From Opitutia bacterium (GTDB taxonomy: Bacteria > Verrucomicrobiota > Verrucomicrobiia > Opitutales > Seribacteraceae): a stretch of 64,000 nt of DNA. The notes beneath the pieces are model-generated. The model was given only the letters and a program-made list of their open reading frames with translations. It was not told the DNA's origin and ran no database searches. Made by a program: the position numbers and the translations under genes. Position 1 is the stretch's first letter, and each line of letters opens with the position of its first letter. Of this stretch, positions 25,984-37,048 are shown in pieces. The DNA is taken from contig PAZC01000024.1 in NCBI GenBank assembly GCA_002716045.1, positions 19,836-83,835 on the forward strand, given 5' to 3'.

Positions 25984-27363
25984 TTGGACATGAACCGCCT
26001 TTCTTCATATCTTTTTTTTAACGTCCGCTCGAAATCATTGCGGATAGTGGCTATGCAAACTTTTGTTCGAGATTTGAGCTGGCTAGTGAGTGGCGGTTGT
26101 ATTTGCCTAGTATCCGTCGAAGCCAAGATGGTGGAGAATTTCGAACAGCCGGGTCGGCTTGGCGATCGCTGGACGGCTAATGTCGGAATGCGTCTTGAGC
26201 GTGTCCCCGTGCCGGCTGAGGTTCGCCATGAGGGAGTGGAACGCCGCATGTTGAAGGTGGATGCCGTGGCTGGTGGATATTTTGCGAGCCAACCCAACTT
26301 TCCGCGCTGTCGCTTTCATTCAGCGAAGACAGTCAAGTTTCGGGCCCAAGCGCCGGATGCTTCTGCCGCTGCACCTGTAATTTTTGAATTTCAGGTTTAT
26401 TCCACCGATAGAAAGGCATGGCGTTGGCGGAAAGTTACTTTGGACAACCCTGATTGGAGTACAGTGGAACTACCCACCAAATATTTTCGGCATAGCCCGG
26501 CTGCCTTTGTCCCCTTTGAGGAGACTCGGAGATTCGCTTTCCGCTTTCGTGTCGCAGGCCGTTTGCATCTGGACGGTATCGAGTTAGTCGAAGGCGGCTT
26601 CGGGACACGGCCCTCGGAACTGTCCTTGGAAGAGATTGGGAAGATGGCTTTTGGGACCAAGGCAACCATTCACCGAGGCAAGACCTTTGCCGTAATTACC
26701 GATGAGCCTCGCCTCGAGGAAAAAGATACCTTGGCGGCCCTCGACAAACTGCTGGAGATGGTCTTGGCTGATTTTCCCGAACTCAAGGCGCCTAAAAGCC
26801 TTTCCCCCCTGCTTGTTTTTTCGGATGAGGTTCGTTATCGGGCCTTTTGGGGGGAGCTCGCCGAAGCATTTAACTCACAAGGCCCCAAGCCTGATTCCGA
26901 CGGGTATTCCATGCTGGGTATCGCGGGGTCCTACTATGACCCGCGCCAAGGCTCTGTCCGCCCGGTATACGTCCATGAGGCTTGTCACGCCTTGATGACC
27001 CGCCTTCTGGGCATCTCGAGCCAAGGAGATTGGTTGCACGAAGGCTTGGCCAACTACTATCAGTTGCGTTTCACGAAACAAAATTTCGGAACCATTGCCA
27101 AGACTCTGGTTGCCCAGCGCCGACTGATCCCCTTGCCGCGTTTGTTGAACGGCCAGGCAATTAGCATGCAAAGCTATGCCCAGTCAGCCCTATTTATAGA
27201 CTGGATCATGACCAACTCCACGAGGAAGGCCCGTTTCTTGCCAGCCATTCGTTCCATGGCAAAGTCAGGTTCCACGCTTTTCGATCCTGCGGCCAAGATA
27301 CATTTCGGAGCGAGTGTGCAACGCATCGAGGCTTCGTGGATGCGCTGGATGCAATCCCGTTGA
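25984..27363 (+). CDS. Putative gluzincin-type metallopeptidase (peptidase MA-like) with N-terminal carbohydrate-binding-like domain
   Basis: 'VHEACHALMTRLLGISSQGDWLHEGLANYYQLRF': HEACH fits HExxH, with a downstream Glu in HEGLANYY. Confidence 0.7.
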   Translation: MDMNRLSSYLFFNVRSKSLRIVAMQTFVRDLSWLVSGGCICLVSVEAKMVENFEQPGRLGDRWTANVGMRLERVPVPAEVRHEGVERRMLKVDAVAGGYFASQPNFPRCRFHSAKTVKFRAQAPDASAAAPVIFEFQVYSTDRKAWRWRKVTLDNPDWSTVELPTKYFRHSPAAFVPFEETRRFAFRFRVAGRLHLDGIELVEGGFGTRPSELSLEEIGKMAFGTKATIHRGKTFAVITDEPRLEEKDTLAALDKLLEMVLADFPELKAPKSLSPLLVFSDEVRYRAFWGELAEAFNSQGPKPDSDGYSMLGIAGSYYDPRQGSVRPVYVHEACHALMTRLLGISSQGDWLHEGLANYYQLRFTKQNFGTIAKTLVAQRRLIPLPRLLNGQAISMQSYAQSALFIDWIMTNSTRKARFLPAIRSMAKSGSTLFDPAAKIHFGASVQRIEASWMRWMQSR

Positions 27364-27370
27364 TCGTCAA

Positions 27371-28063
27371 CTAATCCTGGATCAGGCTCCAATTGTCGGG
27401 CGCCGGTTCCTTTGCCACGCTTTCGCGTATTCGTTTCAGGAATTCTGATCTCGCCATCTCCTTGGCGCCCAAGCTGGCTAGGTGAGGTGTATTCATTTGG
27501 CAATCGATGAGATCGAACCCCCAAGCTTCCAATCGTTCCACGAGTGACCACAAGGCAATTTTCGATGCATCGGAAACTTCGTGAAACATGGATTCCCCGA
27601 AAAACGTTTTCCCCAGCGCCACCCCGTACAGTCCGCCCACGAGTTGCTCTCCTTGATAAGTTTCCACTGAGTGAGCCCGACCAAGCTCATGTAATTTCTC
27701 GTAGGCGCCAATCATCTCCTCGGTGATCCAAGTCCCAGCTTGATTGTCTCTCTTGGTGGTGGCGCAGCGCCGGATTACTTCACCAAAGGCCGTGTCGAGG
27801 CGGGTAACGAACTTTCCGGAACGGCGTTTGCGAGCCAAGCTTTTGCTTATCTTCAATTCCTCCGGAAAAAGCACCAGGCGAGGGTCGGGTGAAAACCAGA
27901 GGATCGGATCTTCTTCCGAGTACCAAGGGAAAATTCCATTTTCATAGGCTAACAATAGACGTTCCACGGATAAGTCGCCGCCGACCGCGAGCAAACCACT
28001 TTCGTGGGCGAGAGACGGATCGGGGAAAGCTATATCTTGGTCCAGAAAATGGATGTTCATCAA
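27371..28063 (-). CDS. aat: Leucyl/phenylalanyl-tRNA--protein transferase
   Basis: 'FPDPSLAHESGLLAVGGDLSVERLLLAYENGIFPWYSEEDPILWFSPDPR', 'GLYGVALGKTFFGESMF', 'DCQMNTPHLASLGA'. Confidence 0.96.
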   Translation of the reverse strand: MMNIHFLDQDIAFPDPSLAHESGLLAVGGDLSVERLLLAYENGIFPWYSEEDPILWFSPDPRLVLFPEELKISKSLARKRRSGKFVTRLDTAFGEVIRRCATTKRDNQAGTWITEEMIGAYEKLHELGRAHSVETYQGEQLVGGLYGVALGKTFFGESMFHEVSDASKIALWSLVERLEAWGFDLIDCQMNTPHLASLGAKEMARSEFLKRIRESVAKEPAPDNWSLIQD

Positions 28064-28088
28064 GATTCAGGCGGACGAGAAGACTGAA

Positions 28089-29036
28089 CTATTCTTCCGC
28101 AGAGGGGGGCGAGGCAGTTTCGAGCAGGCTTATTTCGGGACGGCAATTGAACCGCACGCCATGAAGATTTCCGACTCCGCGCGTAATGTGGATCAGGCGC
28201 CCCTTCCATTCGTGGAGGCCCTCCACGAAACGATGATCCTCGACCGGGGCAAAAGGGGTTCCGAGCAGCGGCAGTATGCATTGACCGCCATGGGTGTGGC
28301 CGCAAAGCATCAGGTCCCAGTCATAAGAGGCAAGTTCATCCTTTGAGTCGGGATTATGGCACATGACAAGAACCGGCGGGCGATTCGTTGTCTTTCCATC
28401 GGAGTTTTGAGCTCGAAGGGCTTGGCTTGGCTTCATGGTTCCGCTCCAGAGGTCGTCTAAGCCGACAACTACAATCTTTTCCCCTTTGATGAAAATGTTT
28501 TCGCTTTGGTTTCGGAGCAGATAAACGCCCGCCTTGGACAAGGTGGTCTCTACTTTGTCGCTGTTCTTGTAGCCATAGGTGGAGGCGGACCACTTTCCTC
28601 CGTCGTGATTGCCAAGACAGGCGAAGGTGGGAGCTTTCTCGCTCAAGGCGCGGAGGACTTCGACATAGCGGTCGAACTCTTGATCACTTGCCTTGGAGGT
28701 GATGAAGTCACCCGTAATAAAAGTGGCATCTGGTTTTTGCTCCAGACCCATTTCGATTGATTTCTCTATCAACTCGAAGGGCACGACGGAGGAAAAATGA
28801 AAGTCAGAGAGGTGAAGTAGGCGTAGCTTTTTGCCTGTCTTGAACTTGTCATGGGGCAAAAGGTGGCTTGATGTTCGCAGCCAACTGGATTCCCAGAATC
28901 TAGAGTATCCAGCAGCGACGCCACCGGCGACCCCCAGTCCAAGCACGGCTTTCAGCCAGCGACGGCGTGATTCTTTTTTGCCTTTCGGTTGGTTTACGGG
29001 GAGGGATTGCCGGAAGTCAGGAGGCTTTTCGTCCAT
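28089..29036 (-). CDS. Metallophosphoesterase (YkuE/YaeI-like)
   Basis: 'LLHLSDFHFSSVV', 'FITGDFI', 'CLGNHDGG', 'LMLCGHTHGGQ'. Confidence 0.9.
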   Translation of the reverse strand: MDEKPPDFRQSLPVNQPKGKKESRRRWLKAVLGLGVAGGVAAGYSRFWESSWLRTSSHLLPHDKFKTGKKLRLLHLSDFHFSSVVPFELIEKSIEMGLEQKPDATFITGDFITSKASDQEFDRYVEVLRALSEKAPTFACLGNHDGGKWSASTYGYKNSDKVETTLSKAGVYLLRNQSENIFIKGEKIVVVGLDDLWSGTMKPSQALRAQNSDGKTTNRPPVLVMCHNPDSKDELASYDWDLMLCGHTHGGQCILPLLGTPFAPVEDHRFVEGLHEWKGRLIHITRGVGNLHGVRFNCRPEISLLETASPPSAEE

Positions 29037-29051
29037 CGTTACCCCACCGGA

Positions 29052-30395
29052 TCAGGAATTTGGCGCGATGCCCCCAGCTTCCTCTATGGCAAGCAATTGC
29101 TCCAAGAGGGCTTTGGACTCGGTTGTTTCTTCCATTCCACTGGCCAAGTCCTTGATCTTCACCTGACTGGCTGCGACTTCCTCCTCGCCATAGATCAGGG
29201 CGAAGTCAGCTCCTGATTTACCAGCTTCTCGAAATTGTTTGCCGAAGCCCTGTTCGCGTAGCGCGTAACCTACCGAGTAGCCCGCTTGTCTTAGCAGCGA
29301 GGCATCATGGAGCGCCACGTTGCGCTCCTTTTCGCCGGCAGTCACAAGGTAAAGGTCGGGTCCTCCTGAGAGTTCGGGCAACAGGCCGTTCTTTTCCAGG
29401 CAATCGGCGAGGGTAACGTCCCCGAGCGCGAAACCAGTTGCCGGCAGATCAGTGTCACCTCCTGATAATTTGGCGACCAAGTGGTCGTAGCGACCTCCGC
29501 CAGCTAGAGCTCGACTGTCTCCGCTGGTCTCAAATACCTCGTATACGAAACCAGTGTAGTATGCCAGCCCTCTCACTATGCCTAGATCGATTGCTACTGA
29601 TTCCATGTATCCCATGGATTCCAAGCTAGCCATGAGGCGTTGCCAATCAGTGGCCCGCTGGTCGGCGGGATCTCCAATCTCCAGAGAAAAGGATTTCAGC
29701 ATTTCAACCACGGACTCCACGTTGTTTACCGCTTTCAATTCCTCGATGCCGCCTAGCAAATCATCACTTTGTTCAGGAAGGACGGCCTCCATGGCTTCCT
29801 TGGTGGCTTCTGGCTTTCGGCGGCCGCTTTTGTCTATGATTGCGAGTATCTCGCCTTTTTGGGTTTCCGGTATCTTGCGACTTTCCAGAAAAAGGCTCCA
29901 TATGACGCGGTCACTCAGTCGCACTCGGAAGTGGTCTTGCTCGAGACCGAATTCCCTCAAGATCGAAATGAGCAGGGCGATCACTTCGGCATCCGCCGCC
30001 GGGTCGGTTTCTCCGAGAATATCAGCGTTGAACTGAAAGAACGAGCGAAGCCGTCCCTTTTGTGGGCGCTCGTATCGAAAATGTTCCCCCAAATGAAACC
30101 ACTTGATGGGTTTTTTCAGTGATTCGGCCTTGGCTCCGGCCAAGCGAGCGAGGGAGGGCGTCAGTTCCGGGCGCAGAGCGACAGCGCGGCCACCTTGGTC
30201 CGTGAAATGAAAGAGTTGGGATACGATTTCCTCACCGGATTTCTCCAGATAGAGGTCAAGGGGCTCCAGGACAGGGGAATCAAATTCGCTGAAATCGAAA
30301 CGTTCAGCTACTTCACGGATGATACCGAAGATGTGGTTTCGTTTGGTGAGAGCTTCGGGATAGAAGTCTCGGAAGCCGGGAAGGTGCTCGAACAT
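29052..30395 (-). CDS. hisS: Histidine--tRNA ligase
   Basis: 'GFRDFYPEALTKRNHIF', 'ALRPELTPSLARL', 'VRGLAYYTGFVYEVFE', 'LAGGGRYDHL'. Confidence 0.93.
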   Translation of the reverse strand: MFEHLPGFRDFYPEALTKRNHIFGIIREVAERFDFSEFDSPVLEPLDLYLEKSGEEIVSQLFHFTDQGGRAVALRPELTPSLARLAGAKAESLKKPIKWFHLGEHFRYERPQKGRLRSFFQFNADILGETDPAADAEVIALLISILREFGLEQDHFRVRLSDRVIWSLFLESRKIPETQKGEILAIIDKSGRRKPEATKEAMEAVLPEQSDDLLGGIEELKAVNNVESVVEMLKSFSLEIGDPADQRATDWQRLMASLESMGYMESVAIDLGIVRGLAYYTGFVYEVFETSGDSRALAGGGRYDHLVAKLSGGDTDLPATGFALGDVTLADCLEKNGLLPELSGGPDLYLVTAGEKERNVALHDASLLRQAGYSVGYALREQGFGKQFREAGKSGADFALIYGEEEVAASQVKIKDLASGMEETTESKALLEQLLAIEEAGGIAPNS

Positions 30396-30424
30396 GGTCG
30401 GGCGGAAGAGGCCCGGGTTCTACC

Positions 30425-30742
30425 TCAGGCGTCCTCGAGTAGATCGAGGTCCAAATCCTTGAGAGCGGCCTTCAATTCTTTGCCGGCCTTGAACTTGACG
30501 ACTGCCCGCCGCGGAATCTCGACGTCGGTTTCGGGGCGATTGGGGTTACGTCCCACACGAGCTTTCCTCACTTGAATCTCAAAGACACCGAATTTTCTGA
30601 GCTCGATGTTTTTTCCACGAGCCAAAGCATTTTGGATGGCGTCGAGGGTATCTTGAACAATTTCCCTGACCACGTTTTGCTTGTGGTTTCGTTTGTTGTA
30701 GATCTCCAGAACGATTTGACGCTTGGTGAGGTTGGAAGCCAT
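30425..30742 (-). CDS. HU/IHF family DNA-binding protein
   Basis: 'LTKRQIVLEIYNKRN...NIELRKFGVFEIQVRKARVGRNPNRPETDVEIPRRAVVKFKAGKELK'. Confidence 0.93.
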   Translation of the reverse strand: MASNLTKRQIVLEIYNKRNHKQNVVREIVQDTLDAIQNALARGKNIELRKFGVFEIQVRKARVGRNPNRPETDVEIPRRAVVKFKAGKELKAALKDLDLDLLEDA

Positions 30743-30851
30743 GATTACTTTCCGTTTGAAAATTATGAGGTTCGCTGTTTTCTTGAGGTAATTTCGCTTT
30801 GAGGTTTTTTTGTAAGCGGCAAACTGTCAACCCTTTATTTGAAAGTTTAAC

Positions 30852-32447
30852 ATGGCCAAAAAGGACGATGATAATCCTTTGGAGGAAATTCAGAAGCAAC
30901 TTAGTCAGTTACTGAAAGGACAGAATGTGCAAGTAGCATTCGCTCCTTTCATGAAAGCTGCCGAGGATAGGCAACAAGAGAGTGAGGAGGACGATGAGGA
31001 ACCCATCGAACCCGAGTCTGACGACAGTTTACAGGGGTTTCGTGATTTTGACCGCAAACCAAAGGAGATTCGCGATTATCTGGATCGCTTTGTAATCAAG
31101 CAGGAACAGGCGAAGCGGGTTTTGTCGGTTGCGGTATGCGATCATTACAACCATGTCCGTCACTGCGTCGAGAACCCAGACGCTGCCTCCCGGGAATACG
31201 TTAAGCCCAACGTTTTGTTGCTGGGACCCACCGGGGTAGGGAAAACCTACTTGATGCGCAACGTCGCAAAGTTGCTCGGGGTTCCTTTCGTGAAGGCAGA
31301 CGCGACCAAGTTTTCAGAGACCGGTTACGTGGGCTATGACGTGGAGGACATTGTCCGCGACTTGGTCAAAGTCGCCGATGGTGACGTGGAATTGGCTCAG
31401 CATGGAATAATCTACGTCGACGAAATCGACAAGATAGCCTCCGCTGCCTCCAAGGGCGGGCGTGACGTTTCCGGCAGGGGCGTCCAGATCAACCTCCTCA
31501 AGTTAATGGAGGAAACCGAGGTGAACTTGCATTCCGCCCATGACATGATGGGGCAGATGAAGGCGATGATGGAAATGCAGCAAGGAGGCAAGCCGGGCAA
31601 GCGCAGCATCAGTACACGCAACATATTGTTCATAGTGAGCGGGGCGTTTGATCAATTGGCCGAAGACGTGAAACGTCGCCTAGACCGAAACAAAATCGGT
31701 TTTGGCCCTAGCGATGCCGATGATGACAACACTTCCCGTTACCTTGCCATGGCGGAGACCCGCGACTTCATTAACTATGGATTCGAACCCGAATTCGTCG
31801 GACGGCTTCCGGTTCGGGTGGCATGCGAAGAATTGCGTCCCACTGACTTGGCGGAAATTCTTCTTTCTTCCGAAGGCAACGTGCTGGAGCAGTTGCGAAG
31901 AGATTTTCAAGGATACGACATTAGTTTCGAGATGGATGAGGAGTCCATTCACAGGGTGGCTGAGTTGGCCTACAAGGAAAATACCGGAGCTCGCGGGCTA
32001 GTAACTGTGTTGGAGCGTGTTTTTAGAGATTTCAAGTTCGAGTTGCCCTCCACTGCGGTCAAGGAATTCAAGGTTAATGCCGAAATGGTGGACGATCCAT
32101 CCGTTACCTTGGCAAAGCTTCTCGAAGACAACGCCGACTTGCTGGACGAGGCAATGCTCGGGGACATTGATCGCTTCGCGGAAGATTTCAAGCAACGGCA
32201 CGGTTTCAGCCTTCGTTTTCACAAGCCCGCCAAGCAGGCCTTGGCCACAATTGCGAAAAAGAGCGGTCGATCGGTTTACGCCATATGCGAACGCAAGTTT
32301 TCCGATCTGGAGCATGGCTTGAAGATCATACACCAGCGGACGGGGCGAGATTCTTTCCCCATCGACAAGAAGGTGGTCGCCGATCCGGACAAGGAACTGT
32401 CGCGCTGGGTAGTTGAAAGTTTTCGAGGCCAAGAGGACGAGAGCTGA
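30852..32447 (+). CDS. ClpX-like AAA+ ATPase without an evident N-terminal C4 zinc-binding domain
   Basis: '[52 protein letters not shown]', '[11 protein letters not shown]', '[17 protein letters not shown]', '[19 protein letters not shown]', '[12 protein letters not shown]'; the N-terminus is acidic and cysteine-free. Confidence 0.88.
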   Translation: MAKKDDDNPLEEIQKQLSQLLKGQNVQVAFAPFMKAAEDRQQESEEDDEEPIEPESDDSLQGFRDFDRKPKEIRDYLDRFVIKQEQAKRVLSVAVCDHYNHVRHCVENPDAASREYVKPNVLLLGPTGVGKTYLMRNVAKLLGVPFVKADATKFSETGYVGYDVEDIVRDLVKVADGDVELAQHGIIYVDEIDKIASAASKGGRDVSGRGVQINLLKLMEETEVNLHSAHDMMGQMKAMMEMQQGGKPGKRSISTRNILFIVSGAFDQLAEDVKRRLDRNKIGFGPSDADDDNTSRYLAMAETRDFINYGFEPEFVGRLPVRVACEELRPTDLAEILLSSEGNVLEQLRRDFQGYDISFEMDEESIHRVAELAYKENTGARGLVTVLERVFRDFKFELPSTAVKEFKVNAEMVDDPSVTLAKLLEDNADLLDEAMLGDIDRFAEDFKQRHGFSLRFHKPAKQALATIAKKSGRSVYAICERKFSDLEHGLKIIHQRTGRDSFPIDKKVVADPDKELSRWVVESFRGQEDES

Positions 32448-32469
32448 ACTTTGCCCAACAGGAAAGGGC

Positions 32470-33183
32470 ATGACCACACCCCGTTCGGAAGCTGTCGAGC
32501 GAACCTTCGCCGGCATCGCCCCAAGATATGACTTTGCCAATCACCTGCTTAGTTTCGGGATTGATTATAGTTGGCGCCGTTTGCTTGTCCATTCTTGCTC
32601 CGCCAGTCATCCGGACAAGGTGCTTGATTTGGCCACGGGGAGCGGGGACGTTGCCTTTGCCTTGGAGCGGGCATTGCCGAAGGAAGCGGATGTGATTGGC
32701 TTGGATTTCTGCCAACCGATGCTCGATCAAGCCAGGCTCAAGTGGAAAGATCGTGGTTCGCCATCCAACCTGAAGTTTCTTCATGGCGATTGCCTTGATT
32801 TATCCTTTGCCGATGGATCTTTCGATGCAATCACCATGGCCTTTGGTTTTCGTAACCTGGAGGATCGGCCTCGCGGATTATCCGAGATGTTGCGCGTGTT
32901 GCGTCCTGGAGGGCGACTTCACCTTCTCGAGTTCAGTCAGCCTTTTCTTGTTATACGCCCATTCTATTACTTCTATTTGCGAGCTGTCCTGCCGCTCTTT
33001 GCTTGGTTGGTGACCGGTGATCGCAAAGCTTACCAATACCTTGGCTCGTCGATCCAAGGATTTCCTGATCGCAGAGGCTTGACCGGGGAATTGTTGGAAG
33101 CTGGCTTCGGCAAGGTGAGCGCGCGTCCTCTTACTGGCGCGATCGTGGCGTTGCACGTGGCTGAAAAGAAGTCGTCCGACTAG
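32470..33183 (+). CDS. ubiE: Demethylmenaquinone/ubiquinone C-methyltransferase family
   Basis: '[25 protein letters not shown]', '[16 protein letters not shown]', '[14 protein letters not shown]', '[15 protein letters not shown]'. Confidence 0.92.
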   Translation: MTTPRSEAVERTFAGIAPRYDFANHLLSFGIDYSWRRLLVHSCSASHPDKVLDLATGSGDVAFALERALPKEADVIGLDFCQPMLDQARLKWKDRGSPSNLKFLHGDCLDLSFADGSFDAITMAFGFRNLEDRPRGLSEMLRVLRPGGRLHLLEFSQPFLVIRPFYYFYLRAVLPLFAWLVTGDRKAYQYLGSSIQGFPDRRGLTGELLEAGFGKVSARPLTGAIVALHVAEKKSSD

Positions 33184-35591
33184 GGTTTGGCATTCTGCTT
33201 GTCTAGTAACTCGGCAAGCGCCTTGGCTGTGGTCACCGGATTTTCGCAAACTTGCTCGCGACAAACGTAGGCGGTCGCTTTCCCGTCGATCGCGACTTGG
33301 TTTTCCAGAAAGGGAGCGAGTTCCACGATCGCGGGATTTTCACCTTCCTCACGAAACAGGAGGACCTTGTTGGGAAGAAATCTTTGCCTCACTGTCTTTA
33401 GCATGGCTTGCGCTTCCTTTGACTCAAGGTCTCCGGCAATCACGATTTCCAGGGATGGTCCCATCGCGAAGTCGAGAGCCGAAAGCCATTGGGTATGCCC
33501 TTGCCCGCTGCGCGCTATGGCGCCGGCGAAGGCTTGAACCAAGGCTTGGGCTTTCTCTTCATAGGCAGTGCGCCCGGTGGCGCGGGCAAGGCGCACGAGA
33601 TTGAGCGCCATGATGGAATTGCCGGAGGGTATGGCGCCGTCGTAACTTTCCATCGCTCGCACCAGAAGTTTTTCACCATCGTTGGCGGTGAGGAAGAACC
33701 CGGCTCCTTCCTTGTCCCAGAAATGCTTCAAGGTGAGATCGGCGAGAGCGAGGGCTTCCTTCAGGTAACGTGTTTCGAAACTCGCTTGGTAAAGGTCAAC
33801 CAAACCATGGATCATGAATGCATAATCCTCCAGGTGCGCAGGCAAGCCGGCGTTGCCGTTGCGGGCTCGCTTGAGCAGGCGCCCATCCTTGCGTTTTAGC
33901 GTAGTCAGGCAATAGTCGGCGGCCTTGCGGGCCACTGCTAGGTAATCCTTGTCATCCAGGGCTTGAGCGGCTTGGGCGAAAGCGGAGATCATGAGCCCGT
34001 TCCAATCAGTCAGTATCTTGTCGTCCTTTTGGGGATGCATGCGTTTTTCGCGTGCTTCAAAAAGTGCTTTGCGACTGCTGGCCAACTCCTTTCGCAGAAC
34101 GGTTTCCTCGATATCCAGTTGGCGGGCCACGACATCCAGGGTAGCTTGCAGAAAAGGTACGTTGGTGCCGGTGCGTTCACCGGTGGCCTCCTCGATGAAG
34201 GTGCCTTCATCGGTGAAGTTGTACACTTTCATGAAGCGTTCGGCTTTTTCCTTACCGAGAATCGTGGAAACTTCATCTTTCGTCCAGACGTAGAATTTGC
34301 CTTCCTCCCCCTCGCTGTCGGCGTCTTCGGCCGAGTAGAATCCGCCCTCCGTATCCGTCATGTCACGCATTACGTAAGTAAGAACCTCACGCGCGAAATC
34401 CGCATACCTTTCATTGTCCGAGGCTTGGTAGCATTCCAGGTTGGCGACCACGAAGAGAGCTTGGTCATACAGCATTTTCTCGAAGTGCGGCAGAAACCAG
34501 CGTTCATCGGTTGAATACCTGTGTATGCCCAGTCCCACATGATCGTAGACCCCGCCCAGCCGAATCTTGGTCAAGGTGTTCTCTACCATGGCCAAGGCAC
34601 TTTCCTCGTCAAATCGAGCATGATGGCGAAGCAGGAAACTCAAGTTATGGGCTGTAGGGAACTTGGGGCGTTCCCCAAAACCTCCGTTGACTGAATCGTA
34701 ACTCCTCTTGAATCCTGCGAAAGCAGCCCGAAACGCTGATTCGTCCAAGGTCTCTCCCGGTTGGACTCCCGAGACCTCAGCCAGTTGAGCCACGATGGCT
34801 GTCGTAACTTCACCCACTTTGGGCCGTTGGTTTTTCCAGGCATCGTTTAGTTGTGGCAGGAGTTCCATCATGCCGGTACTGCCGAAGCGGCTTTGCTTGG
34901 GGAAGTAAGTTCCCGCGAAGAAAGGCTTTTTGTCCGGCGTCATGACCACCGTCATCGGCCAACCGCCCCGCCCAGTCATCATTTGGGTGACGCTCATGTA
35001 GACGTTGTCAATGTCGGGTCGTTCTTCTCGATCCACCTTCACGCAGACAAACCATTTGTTCATCAGCGCAGCCACCTCCTCGTCCTCGAAAGACTCGTGT
35101 TCCATCACGTGGCACCAGTGGCAGGTGGTATAGCCTACGGAGAGAAAGACCGGCTTGTCTTCCTTGCGGGCTTTTTCAAAGGCTTCTTCCCCCCATGGAT
35201 ACCAGTTTATCGGGTTCCCCGCGTGTTGGAGCAAATAGGGGCTTTGCTCGAAGACCAGGCGATTATATTTGGGGCCGCCATCAGGCGGGAGCTTGGCCAA
35301 CTCTTCCGCAGAAGGAATGGGCACGCGTTTGTGGCTTTTTTCTTCCGAATGATTGTCGTCTGCATTCACGTCATTGTCTTTCTTCGGCAAGGGCGTTGGG
35401 GTAATTTCGATATTAGCCGAGGTATTGTTGGTCTCTTGGTTTTTCTCGCCTGTCTCCTTTTGGGCGCCGCAGGATAAAACGAAGAGGCATCCAAGCGCTG
35501 CGCTTGCCATTCGATGGATTGCATGTCTTTTGCGAAGGCTTTGCATGTCAAATTCCTTAAGGCGTTGCGAAAGTTTCTTTCGCTTGAGCAA
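33180..35591 (-). CDS. Thioredoxin domain-containing protein (DUF255/YyaL, SSP411-like)
   Basis: '[69 protein letters not shown]' is diagnostic. Confidence 0.95.
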   Translation of the reverse strand: MLKRKKLSQRLKEFDMQSLRKRHAIHRMASAALGCLFVLSCGAQKETGEKNQETNNTSANIEITPTPLPKKDNDVNADDNHSEEKSHKRVPIPSAEELAKLPPDGGPKYNRLVFEQSPYLLQHAGNPINWYPWGEEAFEKARKEDKPVFLSVGYTTCHWCHVMEHESFEDEEVAALMNKWFVCVKVDREERPDIDNVYMSVTQMMTGRGGWPMTVVMTPDKKPFFAGTYFPKQSRFGSTGMMELLPQLNDAWKNQRPKVGEVTTAIVAQLAEVSGVQPGETLDESAFRAAFAGFKRSYDSVNGGFGERPKFPTAHNLSFLLRHHARFDEESALAMVENTLTKIRLGGVYDHVGLGIHRYSTDERWFLPHFEKMLYDQALFVVANLECYQASDNERYADFAREVLTYVMRDMTDTEGGFYSAEDADSEGEEGKFYVWTKDEVSTILGKEKAERFMKVYNFTDEGTFIEEATGERTGTNVPFLQATLDVVARQLDIEETVLRKELASSRKALFEAREKRMHPQKDDKILTDWNGLMISAFAQAAQALDDKDYLAVARKAADYCLTTLKRKDGRLLKRARNGNAGLPAHLEDYAFMIHGLVDLYQASFETRYLKEALALADLTLKHFWDKEGAGFFLTANDGEKLLVRAMESYDGAIPSGNSIMALNLVRLARATGRTAYEEKAQALVQAFAGAIARSGQGHTQWLSALDFAMGPSLEIVIAGDLESKEAQAMLKTVRQRFLPNKVLLFREEGENPAIVELAPFLENQVAIDGKATAYVCREQVCENPVTTAKALAELLDKQNAKP

Positions 35592-35617
35592 TCGAAATAT
35601 TCAGCAATCGCTTGGCA

Positions 35618-36916
35618 TTAGACGCGGTACCATTGCTTGCGGCGCTTTCGGTCGGTCAGTTTGTTGGCCTCGTCGTCGCCTTTGAACATTTCCTTCTTGG
35701 GGTCCCAGTCCAGTTCGCGTCGTAGTTCGTACCCGATGTTACAAAGTTGGCAAAGGGTGGCGGTGCGGTGACCGGCCTCAATGTGAGCCAGAGGTTGCTT
35801 GCCGTTGCGAATGCAGTCAATCCAGTCACCATGGTGGTTTTTGGGTCTGCGAATTTCCACACTTGCCTTGTATTCCTTGATGAGAGGAGCGGGATCTGAC
35901 TTCCATGGACCGCGATCCACCCAGATAGTGCCTTCTTCTCCGTAAAACACTGTTCCTCCTCGCCAGTCGGGCAGGCTGCCATGCACGACTTCGATGCCGT
36001 TGGCATAGAGGAGCTTCAATCCCTTTTCTCCGGATTTCGGTGGGATCACCTTGACTGGGCCAGTGTGGTCGGCATCCATGCCCCATTGGCCTATATCGAA
36101 GTGATGGGCGCCCATGTCAGCCAAGTAACCGTTGCAGTATTCGCGATAGGCTCGCCATCGGGGAAAGTGGTTGTGTACGTTGTCGGGGCAGAGTTCCTTG
36201 TTGTATCCGCGCACGGGGGCTGGGCCTTGCCAAGCATCCCAGTCGATGCCGGCAGGAATTTCTTGAGTGGGCAGATCACAAGGTTTCGGCGGGCCGCCTA
36301 CGCAGACTTGGATTTTCTTCAATTTACCGATGGCTCCGCTATGAATCATTTCCACGGTACGGCGAAATTTTCCTCCAAACTCGGTACGTTGCTGGCTGCC
36401 GGTCTGGAAGATCACTTTGTTCTCCTTTACGGCGTCGGCCATTGCACGGCCCTCTTTGATTGTAAGGGAAATGGGCTTTTCGCAATAAATATGCTTTCCG
36501 GCCCGGGCGGCCAGTATAGTGGGTTCGCCATGCCAGTGATCGGGTGTGGCGATAAGTACGGCGTCGACGTGTTTCTGAGCCAATAGTTCCCGGTAGTCTT
36601 TTGTGACGGTGAGGCCTTTCCATTTTCCCGCTGGTGTGTTTTTCGCGTAGTGGCCTTCTATTAGGTTTTTGGTGTGGTCACTTCTTACCTTGGCGACTTC
36701 CGCGAAACCGACAACTTGTGTTTCCGAGTTGCGAAGAAGTCGGTGGACGTGGCTTTTGCCTTGTTTGCCAGGTCCTATGACTGCCACGTTAACCCGATTG
36801 TTGGGAGCTTCGTCACCCTTGGCCGCCCAAATGCTCGAAGGTAATATAAAGGGGGCGGCCAGACTGGTTGATTTGATGAAGTTACGACGGGAAAGTTGTT
36901 CTTTTGTGACGCTCAT
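35618..36916 (-). CDS. Gfo/Idh/MocA family oxidoreductase with Tat-type signal
   Basis: 'SRRNFIKSTSLAAPFILP' Tat-like motif, 'VNVAVIGPGKQGKSH', 'DAVLIATPDHWHGEPTILAARAGKHIYCEKPISLTIKEGR'. Confidence 0.93.
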   Translation of the reverse strand: MSVTKEQLSRRNFIKSTSLAAPFILPSSIWAAKGDEAPNNRVNVAVIGPGKQGKSHVHRLLRNSETQVVGFAEVAKVRSDHTKNLIEGHYAKNTPAGKWKGLTVTKDYRELLAQKHVDAVLIATPDHWHGEPTILAARAGKHIYCEKPISLTIKEGRAMADAVKENKVIFQTGSQQRTEFGGKFRRTVEMIHSGAIGKLKKIQVCVGGPPKPCDLPTQEIPAGIDWDAWQGPAPVRGYNKELCPDNVHNHFPRWRAYREYCNGYLADMGAHHFDIGQWGMDADHTGPVKVIPPKSGEKGLKLLYANGIEVVHGSLPDWRGGTVFYGEEGTIWVDRGPWKSDPAPLIKEYKASVEIRRPKNHHGDWIDCIRNGKQPLAHIEAGHRTATLCQLCNIGYELRRELDWDPKKEMFKGDDEANKLTDRKRRKQWYRV

Positions 36917-37048
36917 GTTAGTAGTCTGGAGAGAGGATAAGATTTGAATGAGGCGTTAACTGAATATCGGAAAGAGCGAGAAGGAAAGGGGAAAGTTCCA
37001 AAAGATCGTCAGATTCTTTGCCTGTTTCTCGTACTATTGTAAGTTGCC

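Noticed and set aside
25157-26008. 283-aa minus-strand ORF
   Set aside because: Overlaps the rhomboid gene in another frame and the opposite-strand ORF 25739-25981; low-complexity Ser/Pro/Arg composition indicates a shadow ORF.
34851-35477. 208-aa plus-strand ORF antisense to the DUF255 protein
   Set aside because: His/Phe/Leu-rich shadow composition; the opposite strand is unambiguously coding.
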